DNA of 5,179 nucleotides from an uncultured Sutterella sp. (lineage in GTDB: Bacteria; Pseudomonadota; Gammaproteobacteria; Burkholderiales; Burkholderiaceae_F). This document shows positions 1 through 5,179 of the stretch, piece by piece. The DNA lies in the NCBI GenBank assembly GCA_902477615.1, contig CABSHY010000103.1, positions 1 to 5,179 on the forward strand, written 5' to 3'. The notes beneath the pieces were generated by a model. That model was not told where the DNA came from and did no database searches. It was given only the letters and a program-made list of their open reading frames with translations. Numbering within the stretch: the stretch's first letter is position 1; every line of letters starts with the position of its first letter. The translations under genes and the position numbers were made by a program.

Positions 1-42
1 TGCAACTAATGCAACCGTCATTTTTAAATTCAAGCGTTTCAT
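1..42 (-). CDS. 5' end of an unidentified gene, probably an exported protein (partial)
   Basis: Only the first 14 codons are in the window, reading MKRLNLKMTVALVA; the rest lies beyond the left edge. The ATG at 42-40 is preceded by a strong Shine-Dalgarno, GGAGGAG (minus strand, 55-49), six bases before the start, which makes the start convincing despite the short length. Basic residues (K2, R3, K7) followed by a run of small hydrophobic residues look like the beginning of a Sec signal peptide, so a periplasmic or outer-membrane protein is likely. The family cannot be told from 14 residues. It lies 134 bases downstream of the asparaginase gene on the same strand, with a candidate promoter between them, so it may be transcribed separately. 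Confidence 0.7.
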   Translation of the reverse strand, partial: MKRLNLKMTVALVA

Positions 43-48
43 ATAATT

Positions 49-86
49 CTCCTCCGGTGAGGTAACACATACATTTTCAAGGAGGT
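49..86 (-). promoter_or_regulatory. SD of the left-edge gene with upstream anti-SD copies
   Basis: Read on the minus strand, the leader contains ACCTCCTT (86-79), then TTACCTC (65-59), then the SD GGAGGAG (55-49). CCTCC (85-81) can pair with GGAGG (55-51) across a 25-base loop, and CCTC (62-59) can pair with GAGG (54-51) across a four-base ACCG loop. The two pairings exclude each other and both mask the SD. ACCTCCTT is identical to the 3' end of 16S rRNA. The stems are short (4-5 bp), so a regulatory role is only a suggestion; the SD itself is clear. Confidence 0.4.
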
Positions 87-90
87 ACTG

Positions 91-118
91 CTTATAAGAG
101 CCTTAACATCAAATTCAG
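91..118 (-). promoter_or_regulatory. Candidate sigma70 promoter for the left-edge gene
   Basis: On the minus strand there is a -10-like TATAAG (96-91, five of six consensus bases) with a weak -35-like CTGAAT (118-113) at 16 bases spacing. Transcription would begin near 84-86, giving a leader of about 43 bases that starts within or next to the ACCTCCTT element. The -35 is poor, so this rests mostly on the -10 and on its position in the gap. Confidence 0.3.
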
Positions 119-176
119 CATGAACTCAAATAGGCATTCCTCTTTTCACATTAATCAAATCTCAGTCACGATTGAT

Positions 177-1166
177 TCAAAGATCAAACAGCGCTTCAAG
201 TTGAATTTGGTTTTTAGCCAATTCTGGCTTTTCAGATAAAACAATCATCAGTTTTAATCGAGCTTTGGCTGCTGTGAGTTCTCCACCCATAACGGCACCC
301 ACTCGACGGCTATCCGTGACCGAGCCCGGGTAGCCATAAACATCCAAAACTCGTCCCGCCAGCGTCCGACTGGTAATGACAACAGCCACGCCATTTTTTA
401 CAGCATCTTCGATGCCGGGAATCATTGCCGGTGGAATGTTTCCACGACCAAAACCTTCAATCACGATACCTTGACAACCGCTTGCGACGGCAAAGTCAAT
501 GTACGAGCGATCGGATCCTGTCATGCACTTGATAATGTCTACACGGGCAGTGAGCTTTTTGGGGGCAAATCGTTTTTCACCCTCAACTTTGTGACGAATG
601 ATGACTCTGTCGCAGTCAACATAACCCACAGGTCCCCACCATGGAGCGGCGAATGTAGCGGGGTTGGCGGAGTGAGTTTTCATGACATCGGTTGGAGAGT
701 AGAGAGTGTCATTTAGACAAATCAATGCGCCAATCCCAATGGTTTTATCGCTTGCAGCAGCTTTGACGGAATTAAAAATATTGATTGGGCCGTCAGCACT
801 TATGTCACCAGCCCCACGCATTGCCGCAGTCAAAACAATGGGTTTGGGATTTGTATGAAGTAAATTCAGGAAATAACCAGTTTCTTCAACGGTATCGGTG
901 CCATGCGTAATAACAACGCCATCGATATCATCGTGAGAAAGAAGCTCTTCTACCTTTTGGTGGAGATCCCACATGTTTTGAGGGGTCATTGTGGCAGAGG
1001 AGCTGTTTGAGAATTGGAGAAAACCAAGCTGCGCAATCTTCTCGATGCCGGGGACAGCAAGCGCTAAATCTTCACCCGAACATGCAGGAACAAGTCCTTG
1101 GCATTGGGGATCATATTTCATGGCGATCGTACCGCCAGTAGCGACAACAATAATCTTTTTTGACAT
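177..1166 (-). CDS. L-asparaginase, cytosolic, type II-like core
   Basis: Hydrolyses L-asparagine to L-aspartate and ammonia. With the ATG at 1166 as residue 1 (329 aa, normal for the family), the N-terminal motif TGGTIA is at 10-15 with the nucleophile T13. The second signature HGTDT is at 88-92 (T90, D91), followed by EET as in E. coli AnsB. ADGP(I)N is near 124-129, and the catalytic lysine is K163 in DVMKT; T90-D91-K163 form the expected triad. The motifs resemble AnsB more than AnsA, yet the protein starts directly at the first beta strand without a signal peptide, so it should be cytosolic. An in-frame GTG directly precedes the ATG (1169-1167); the SD GAGGTG fits either start, and I prefer ATG. 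The stop is TGA. It is separated from the upstream operon by a terminator and about 230 bases, so it is probably its own unit. The aspartate produced could feed transamination or fumarate respiration (inference). Confidence 0.95.
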   Translation of the reverse strand: MSKKIIVVATGGTIAMKYDPQCQGLVPACSGEDLALAVPGIEKIAQLGFLQFSNSSSATMTPQNMWDLHQKVEELLSHDDIDGVVITHGTDTVEETGYFLNLLHTNPKPIVLTAAMRGAGDISADGPINIFNSVKAAASDKTIGIGALICLNDTLYSPTDVMKTHSANPATFAAPWWGPVGYVDCDRVIIRHKVEGEKRFAPKKLTARVDIIKCMTGSDRSYIDFAVASGCQGIVIEGFGRGNIPPAMIPGIEDAVKNGVAVVITSRTLAGRVLDVYGYPGSVTDSRRVGAVMGGELTAAKARLKLMIVLSEKPELAKNQIQLEALFDL

Positions 1167-1219
1167 CACTACCCACCTCTCAATAGTTAACGAAGAGCTA
1201 CAAGGATTAGCTTGTCATT

Positions 1220-1248
1220 CTTATCATCGTACCGCTTTTTTTCATCAC
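1220..1248 (-). promoter_or_regulatory. Candidate promoter for the asparaginase gene
   Basis: The minus strand shows GATAAG (1225-1220, four of six -10 bases) with GTGATG (1248-1243, three of six -35 bases) at 17 bases spacing. It sits just downstream of A-tracts (1236-1242 and 1258-1273 read as A-runs on this strand) that could act as an UP-like element. The start point would be near 1213, about 47 bases before the ATG. Matches are weak, and other A/T-rich hexamers in the gap could serve as well. Confidence 0.25.
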
Positions 1249-1271
1249 TGCTTTATCTTTTTTTACATTTT

Positions 1272-1286
1272 TTGGGGAAACCCCAA
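1272..1286. repeat. Perfect short palindrome upstream of the asparaginase gene
   Basis: TTGGGG-AAA-CCCCAA is a perfect 6-bp inverted repeat around a three-base centre, about 105 bases upstream of the asparaginase start. On the minus strand it is followed by A-runs, not T-runs, so it is not an intrinsic terminator for leftward transcription. Rightward it is followed by TAGGAA, also without a T-run. It could be an operator or a simple hairpin; no known binding site is recognised. Confidence 0.45.
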
Positions 1287-1340
1287 TAGGAACTATTTAT
1301 TTGTCTGTAGTTGAAATATTTACTGTTGGGTATTCCAAAG

Positions 1341-1374
1341 CAAAATAGGCACACAACCTGCGTTGCATGCCTAT
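1341..1374 (-). terminator. Rho-independent terminator of the DUF1177-dcuC-M20 operon
   Basis: Starting 23 bases after the M20 stop codon, an outer 7-bp stem pairs ATAGGCA (1345-1351) with TGCCTAT (1368-1374). A 2x2 internal mismatch leads to an inner 4-bp stem, CAAC/GTTG (1354-1357 and 1362-1365), with a CTGC loop. On the minus strand the hairpin is followed by TTTTGCTTT, a moderate U-tract. Position and structure both fit termination of the leftward operon before the asparaginase unit. Confidence 0.75.
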
Positions 1375-1397
1375 CTAAGTGCTATCAAAAAGCTAAA

Positions 1398-2678
1398 TTA
1401 AAGCTTATTGATGCGAGCAATGTAGCCCGTAAACACACCCCAGCCCATCGGCAAAGATTGTTTGTCTTGGATTTCAAAGTCGGGGCGGTGGTGACCGGAG
1501 TGGTTACAACCAAAGTAGAAGAAACCACACTTGCCCCCATGAGCTTGAATGCGACGAATGAGCATCGTGCAGTCTTCGCTACCCACCTTAGCGTTCATGT
1601 CCACAACGGAATTAACGCCAGGAGCGTGAGCAGCAGCGTCCTTTAAAAGTTCAACCGCTTCTTCATCGCCCTTGTAGGTCACGGCTTCGCCCATACGAGA
1701 GAGCTTGTAATCCACTTCATAGGCTTGAGCCATGCCCTTAACCGTCGTTTCAACGTTTTTAGCCATGTACTCATTAATTGCCGTACTTTCACCGCGAACT
1801 TCAAGAACGACCAAGGCGTGACCGGCAACAATGTTGCGGGCCGTACCGGAAATAATTTTGCCGACTTGAACACGCGTGATGCCCTTACTGTGGCCGGGGA
1901 GGCTACCCAACGTCATCACGGTGGCGCAAGCGCACATCAAGGCACTGTGACCCTTTTCGGGACTGCCTGCAGCACAAGGCGTACCAAAGTATTCAAGGTC
2001 AAACTTCGTGGTCGCTAAATAACCTTCGTGAGAAACACCGACTTGACCGGGTTTGGCATCGCAACCGATGTGGGCACCGGCAAACCAACCCACGTCATCA
2101 ACGATGCCGGAAGCGGCCATGGCGGCAGCGCCGCGGACGCCTTCTTCAGCCGGTTGGAACAAAAGCTTAATCTTGCCGCACAATTGATCGGCGTGATCAG
2201 CAACCCACTTAGCTACACCTAAACCAACAGCTGTGTGACCGTCGTGACCGCAGGCGTGAGAAAGGCCCGGGTTTTTCGAGCGGAAGCCCTCAACGTTGGG
2301 TAAGTGATTGGGATCGTCGGTTTCGGCAATCACCATGCAGTCAATGTCAAAGCGCAAAGCCGTCACGGGGCCGGGGCGCTTGGTATCCCAAACACCCACA
2401 CAACCCGTGTAGCCTTCACACTTTTCAAGGAAAGCGTCGCTAATGCCATTGGCTTTAGCGCGCTCCATGGCTTTCTTAGCACCTTCTTCATTGCGACCCA
2501 TGACAGCTTCAGGGTTAATGACTTGCGTGCCAAGTAAAACTTCAAAGCCCAACTTTTCAAGGCGATCAGCCACAAAAGCTGTGGTTTCAAATTCATACCA
2601 ACCTTCTTCAGGATTTTGGTGCAGATGGCGACGATCGGCCACCATCTCGTCAACGTAGTTTTGAATTTCGTTTGTCAT
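1398..2678 (-). CDS. AbgA-like M20 family metallo-amidohydrolase
   Basis: Expected to be a cytoplasmic dinuclear-metal enzyme cutting an amide bond of an N-acyl or N-aroyl amino acid; E. coli AbgA with AbgB hydrolyses p-aminobenzoyl-glutamate. It is 426 aa against about 436 for AbgA and resembles AbgA along its length: RRHLHQNPEEGWYEF (16-30), HACGHDGHTA (141-150, ligands C143 and H145), PAEEG (176-180, catalytic/ligand E178-E179), AHIG (202-205, H203) and GHH near the C-terminus (395-397). The lid/dimerisation domain lies roughly between 215 and 330. Where AbgA reads GTAAHAG, this protein reads GTPCAAG (232-238), so the conserved lid histidine is alanine A236. The ATG start has only a modest SD (AGG, eight bases away). 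It is the last gene of the operon, 17 bases after the transporter. No AbgB-like partner is in the window, so the substrate is uncertain; a general N-acyl-amino-acid or peptide hydrolase is possible. Confidence 0.9.
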   Translation of the reverse strand: MTNEIQNYVDEMVADRRHLHQNPEEGWYEFETTAFVADRLEKLGFEVLLGTQVINPEAVMGRNEEGAKKAMERAKANGISDAFLEKCEGYTGCVGVWDTKRPGPVTALRFDIDCMVIAETDDPNHLPNVEGFRSKNPGLSHACGHDGHTAVGLGVAKWVADHADQLCGKIKLLFQPAEEGVRGAAAMAASGIVDDVGWFAGAHIGCDAKPGQVGVSHEGYLATTKFDLEYFGTPCAAGSPEKGHSALMCACATVMTLGSLPGHSKGITRVQVGKIISGTARNIVAGHALVVLEVRGESTAINEYMAKNVETTVKGMAQAYEVDYKLSRMGEAVTYKGDEEAVELLKDAAAHAPGVNSVVDMNAKVGSEDCTMLIRRIQAHGGKCGFFYFGCNHSGHHRPDFEIQDKQSLPMGWGVFTGYIARINKL

Positions 2679-2695
2679 AACGTTTACCTAGTTAA

Positions 2696-3979
2696 TTAAA
2701 GGTTGAAGATGAAGCCTAACAAGCAAAGGTTGATCAACATCGGGATCGCCATACGCTTGGAGATATCAAACGGGGACAAGTGCGTCATACCGGCGACCAC
2801 AATCGTGGCACCTGCCAACGGGGAACACATACGACCCAAGGCGCCGGAAAGACTTGCGACCATACCGAGGCTAGCGATATCCAAACCAAATTCGTTGGCG
2901 TAAGGCGTCACGGACTGGTTAAAGGCGTGACCGGCTGCGTCACCGGAACCGGTTAAGACACCCATTACGAAGGGACCGAAGTTAGCGGCGTAGCGAGCAA
3001 TGTCATTGGAGTGCTTGAGCGTTTCAATCAAAGCGTCGATGACACCTGCGGCTTGCAAGCCCCCTGCGAACGTACCGGCAGCGATGATGATACCCATGAT
3101 GTTGCAGTAGCCCTTACCCATACCGTTAAAGAATTCCTTCGTTACGGTTTGCGGGTTAGCACGCGTCACCAACAAGGCAAACATGGCACCGATCAACATG
3201 GCGCCCGGAATCGACATACGAATAACCGGCAAGCACGTTGCACCCAAGAACAAAATGATCACGGGTAAGACCGGAGCAATAGCGCGCAAAACGCTGGCTT
3301 TTTCCGGCAATTGCCAGTGTTCTTTTGCTTCAACGTCAAGTTCAACGACAGCGCCCGTACCGGGTTTCTTATAGTCGCGGAAGACAAAAATCATGGCCGT
3401 GACCAAAATGATGTTTAATGCGCAGACCGTCAAAATGGACGGAGCAAACTGCACAATCAAGTCCATGACGTCCATGTCAGCCAAACGAGCAATAAAGACG
3501 TTGTGGCTAGAGCCCGGGGAAAGGGTAGAGGGCGTAATCGAACCGATAATGGCAGCACCCGCAATGGCGGGATGGAAACCCGCACGAACCATCAACGGAA
3601 TCATCGTGGGGCCAAGAGCGGCAGCGCAACCAGCGGCACTCGGAATAGCAACGGCCACGCAACTGGCAACCAACATACAGGCAGGAAGTAAGAAGATGCC
3701 GATTTTGCCCAAGGGTTTAACCAAAAGTGCCACGAGGTGAACGTCACAACGGGTAATGGCAATAACAGCAGCAAAACCCATGGACGAACAAATGGACATA
3801 ATCAATGACCCACGGGTCATGTTTTTGGCAAAGGCGTCAACGGCCGTCATCGGGTCGCCGGCAAACAATGCCATCAATAAGCCGGAAGCAACGAGCACTA
3901 AGCGCGTTTCCCAGCGTTTCAAAAGAGCAAATACGGTTAAGATGACGCCAATACAGGCCATCCAAATAGTCCAAGTCAT
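2696..3979 (-). CDS. DcuC-family (ion transporter superfamily) carboxylate transporter
   Basis: Inner-membrane carrier of 427 aa, a little shorter than E. coli DcuC (about 461). DcuC exchanges or exports C4-dicarboxylates such as succinate and fumarate in anaerobic growth. Hydrophobic segments run throughout, beginning near 3-20, 26-41 and 57-75. DcuC-like signatures are present in order: the MTRGSL...GFAA region (54-71), a re-entrant-loop type IPSAAG (112-117), ITPSTLSPGSSHN (148-160), TGSGDAAGHAF (343-353), GRMCSPLAG (382-390) and VAGM-SPF-ISKR near the end. The charged loop around 203-225 probably lies in the cytoplasm. The start is well supported by the SD AAGGAG seven bases before the ATG, overlapping the stop codon of the preceding gene; only 12 bases separate the two. 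Lying between DUF1177 and an M20 amidohydrolase, it may carry an acylated or dipeptide-like carboxylate instead of succinate (inference). Family is confident, substrate is not. Confidence 0.9.
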   Translation of the reverse strand: MTWTIWMACIGVILTVFALLKRWETRLVLVASGLLMALFAGDPMTAVDAFAKNMTRGSLIMSICSSMGFAAVIAITRCDVHLVALLVKPLGKIGIFLLPACMLVASCVAVAIPSAAGCAAALGPTMIPLMVRAGFHPAIAGAAIIGSITPSTLSPGSSHNVFIARLADMDVMDLIVQFAPSILTVCALNIILVTAMIFVFRDYKKPGTGAVVELDVEAKEHWQLPEKASVLRAIAPVLPVIILFLGATCLPVIRMSIPGAMLIGAMFALLVTRANPQTVTKEFFNGMGKGYCNIMGIIIAAGTFAGGLQAAGVIDALIETLKHSNDIARYAANFGPFVMGVLTGSGDAAGHAFNQSVTPYANEFGLDIASLGMVASLSGALGRMCSPLAGATIVVAGMTHLSPFDISKRMAIPMLINLCLLGFIFNL

Positions 3980-3991
3980 GTTCTATCTCCT

Positions 3992-4924
3992 TTAATGGCC
4001 TTGGGTACGAAGGTGGCTCATGGAGCCGTAGAGTTGTTGCAAGCGCTCATACTCTTCTTTGTCGAAGAATTGGCAGTGACCTGCCGTGAATTCTTTAGCG
4101 ACTTCAATGCCAAAGCGAACGGCTTCTTCAACGTCGGTCGGATGCGTTGCACCGGTGGCGCAACCTGCAACACGCGTTACCGTCGTAATAGCGACACCAA
4201 TGCAAGGAGCGGTCGTGGCAACAGAAGGTTGAAGGATGGAATTTAAGTGGTAGATACCGTTACCGTAAGGCGTGATGTCTTGCGTGGTTAACGGCAACAC
4301 GTAGGGGAAGTCGCCCGTCGTGGTTTCAACGATAGAAAGAAGATCTTCACTGGTGCGCAAAATCCAACCGTCTTTAACGGTCGGCGTAATGGCGATGCCA
4401 CGGTGATTGACAATGCGATTGCCCTTCGTTGTATCGATGCAGATAACGGCATCCATAGCAGGGTCAATTTCGTATTGATTACAAACGTCGCTTGTGATCG
4501 GAGAGTCCATAAAAGGCACGGGATCGTGCGGACGGGTCGGGGCGTGGGGACAGACTTGTGTGGTGACAATGACATCCCCTTCTAATTGATCTCCCTTTTT
4601 AGCCATCATGCCCAATTTCGTAGCAATGGCTAGAGCCGATAAGGCACCATCGCCGTCAGAGACAAAGCCAACACGGGTGGGGCGCGCACCGATACCGCCT
4701 AAGCGGCCGACGACGCCAAGCGTGAGAGCCGTACCACCGACGGACTTGCCGTTTTTACCGGGGATGAATGCGTGGATGAAATCCGTTGTGCCTTTGGCAC
4801 CGGTGACAGGTGTGACCTTGCATTGGGTGACACCGTGGTTTTGAAGCCATTCTTGAACGATTGAACCATTAACGGCTGCATCATCGAGCAACTCGTAGAG
4901 GTCAATCACAGCTTTTAAGCTCAT
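3992..4924 (-). CDS. DUF1177-family protein, function unknown
   Basis: A 310-aa soluble protein with no signal peptide or membrane segment, matching my recollection of the DUF1177 family, which has no assigned reaction. Visible features: an N-terminal helix region (VIDLYELLDDAAVNG, 6-20), TDFIHAFIPG (47-56), a glycine-rich stretch (59-79), GFVSDGDGALSAL (86-98), VCPHAPTRPHDP (124-135), AVICIDTTKG starting near 160, and a C-terminal PTDVEEAVRFGIEVAKEF segment. The D90/D92, C125, H127, H133 and D134 set looks like a possible metal or catalytic site. The arrangement resembles M42/M20 zinc peptidases, though the match is not close enough to call. The ATG is supported by SD GGAG six bases upstream, lying inside an inverted repeat. 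It is first in the operon; its stop overlaps the SD of the transporter gene, which points to coupled expression. It probably acts on the same compound as the transporter and the M20 enzyme (inference). Confidence 0.85.
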   Translation of the reverse strand: MSLKAVIDLYELLDDAAVNGSIVQEWLQNHGVTQCKVTPVTGAKGTTDFIHAFIPGKNGKSVGGTALTLGVVGRLGGIGARPTRVGFVSDGDGALSALAIATKLGMMAKKGDQLEGDVIVTTQVCPHAPTRPHDPVPFMDSPITSDVCNQYEIDPAMDAVICIDTTKGNRIVNHRGIAITPTVKDGWILRTSEDLLSIVETTTGDFPYVLPLTTQDITPYGNGIYHLNSILQPSVATTAPCIGVAITTVTRVAGCATGATHPTDVEEAVRFGIEVAKEFTAGHCQFFDKEEYERLQQLYGSMSHLRTQGH

Positions 4925-4930
4925 GTTACT

Positions 4931-4977
4931 CTCCTACCTTTTTTCGAGTAAAAACAACATTGTAGGAGTGGTAGGGG
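4931..4977 (-). promoter_or_regulatory. Inverted repeat masking the SD of the DUF1177 gene
   Basis: On the minus strand the leader reads CCCCTACC (4977-4970), A, CTCCTAC (4968-4962), 24 bases, then GTAGGAG (4937-4931), which contains the SD. CTCCTAC pairs perfectly with GTAGGAG (7 bp). The neighbouring copy CCTACC (4975-4970) can instead pair with GGTAGG (4938-4933, 6 bp). Either pairing hides the SD of the first gene of the operon. The complementarity is seen directly; translational control of the operon is inferred. Confidence 0.5.
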
Positions 4978-5040
4978 AAGTCGCCTATGGGTTTAATCCC
5001 TTAGATCTTTGGTGGAATCGGTGGGTATAAGTGCTTTTAA

Positions 5041-5069
5041 TACATAGCATTAGATGAACATTCCCCCAA
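5041..5069 (-). promoter_or_regulatory. Candidate promoter of the DUF1177-dcuC-M20 operon
   Basis: The minus strand has TTGGGG (5069-5064, TTG of the -35 conserved) and TATGTA (5046-5041) at exactly 17 bases spacing. A TG one base upstream of the -10 (5049-5048) makes it an extended -10. Transcription would start near 5033, giving a leader of about 110 bases that includes the tandem anti-SD elements. Conservation of both hexamers is partial. A perfect TTGACA also occurs at 5125-5120, but no good -10 lies 16-18 bases after it. Confidence 0.35.
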
Positions 5070-5114
5070 ACCCACCCTCGCAAAAACAAACTTGTCAGAA
5101 CTTGGTTGTTACTG

Positions 5115-5177
5115 TCACTTGTCAACGTACTCTCGTACCCTGTTCGGCTTGACTGTGATATAGGCTGTCGCCGTGAA
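5115..5177 (-). CDS. Possible C-terminal tail of an upstream gene (doubtful)
   Basis: From the right edge, one minus-strand frame stays open for 20 codons and ends in TGA at 5117-5115. Its translation begins FTATAYITVKPN and continues RVREYVDK. Most codons end in G or C, more than in the two other frames over the same bases, which hints at coding. Twenty codons without a stop is not significant by itself, and no family is recognised. If real, the upstream neighbour ends about 190 bases before the DUF1177 gene, with no strong terminator visible between them. Confidence 0.2.
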   Translation of the reverse strand, partial: FTATAYITVKPNRVREYVDK

Positions 5178-5179
5178 CA

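Noticed and set aside
79..86. Perfect AAGGAGGT Shine-Dalgarno on the plus strand
   Set aside because: No ATG, GTG or TTG follows at a usable distance; a CTG start would give only 11 codons. It is better read on the minus strand as an anti-SD element.
172..187. FNR-like TTGAT-ATCAA inverted repeat
   Set aside because: The half-sites are six bases apart instead of four, and the site overlaps the 3' end of the asparaginase gene, away from the likely promoter region.
991..1314. 107-codon plus-strand open frame across the asparaginase start and the A/T-rich spacer
   Set aside because: It is antisense to the conserved N-terminal motifs of asparaginase, and its tail comes from poly-T tracts (a run rich in F and Y).
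1311..1646. 111-codon plus-strand open frame starting in the spacer and running into the 3' end of the M20 gene
   Set aside because: It lies mostly antisense to a well-supported gene, crosses its terminator, has no SD, and its translation resembles no protein family.
3393..3740. 115-codon plus-strand open frame inside the transporter gene
   Set aside because: It is the mirror of a hydrophobic membrane-protein gene, a common source of long antisense frames; no SD or recognisable domain.
4985..5179. 65-codon minus-strand frame open from the right edge to a TAG at 4987-4985
   Set aside because: Odd composition rich in Ser, Trp, His and Arg; it overlaps the candidate promoter and would run to within 60 bases of the DUF1177 start. 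Better explained as non-coding leader.
5141..5179. TGTTCGGC...GCCGTGAACA inverted repeat at the right edge
   Set aside because: The pairing needs a two-base bulge and a 21-base loop, and the window ends there, so neither a terminator nor an operator can be supported.

Overview
The window is a compact, minus-strand block of amino-acid and carboxylate metabolism genes. All recognisable genes read right to left. Strong Shine-Dalgarno (SD) sequences, intermediate base composition and the mix of a DcuC-type dicarboxylate carrier, an AbgA-type M20 amidohydrolase and a cytosolic asparaginase suggest a Gram-negative, probably asaccharolytic anaerobe or microaerophile. A gut betaproteobacterium of the Sutterella/Parasutterella type is my best guess. 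That taxonomic guess is inference only; there is no rRNA or marker gene here.

Layout in transcription order (right to left): 4925-5179 is a leader/intergenic region with a candidate promoter near 5041-5069, a possible but doubtful end of an upstream gene, and an inverted repeat that covers the ribosome binding site of the first gene. A tight three-gene operon follows: a DUF1177-family protein (3992-4924), a DcuC-family membrane transporter (2696-3979) and an AbgA-like M20 peptidase (1398-2678). The gaps are only 12 and 17 bases, and a hairpin terminator lies just after the last gene (1341-1374). Next is a 170-base spacer with A/T tracts and a perfect 15-base palindrome, then a cytosolic L-asparaginase (177-1166) that appears to be its own transcription unit. 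At the left edge is the first 14 codons of another minus-strand gene, starting like an exported protein, with its own candidate promoter and a strong SD.

Working model (inference): the transporter takes up a small carboxylated compound such as an N-acyl or N-aroyl amino acid, and the M20 enzyme hydrolyses the amide bond inside the cell. DUF1177 has no assigned role, but its sequence pattern recalls the M42/M20 zinc-peptidase fold. Asparaginase would add aspartate and ammonia, and aspartate can feed fumarate respiration. Points most worth following: the M20 enzyme seems to lack the conserved lid-domain histidine of its family, it has no AbgB partner and sits with a DcuC rather than an AbgT carrier, and two separate leaders (DUF1177 and the left-edge gene) carry anti-SD copies able to pair with their own SD.
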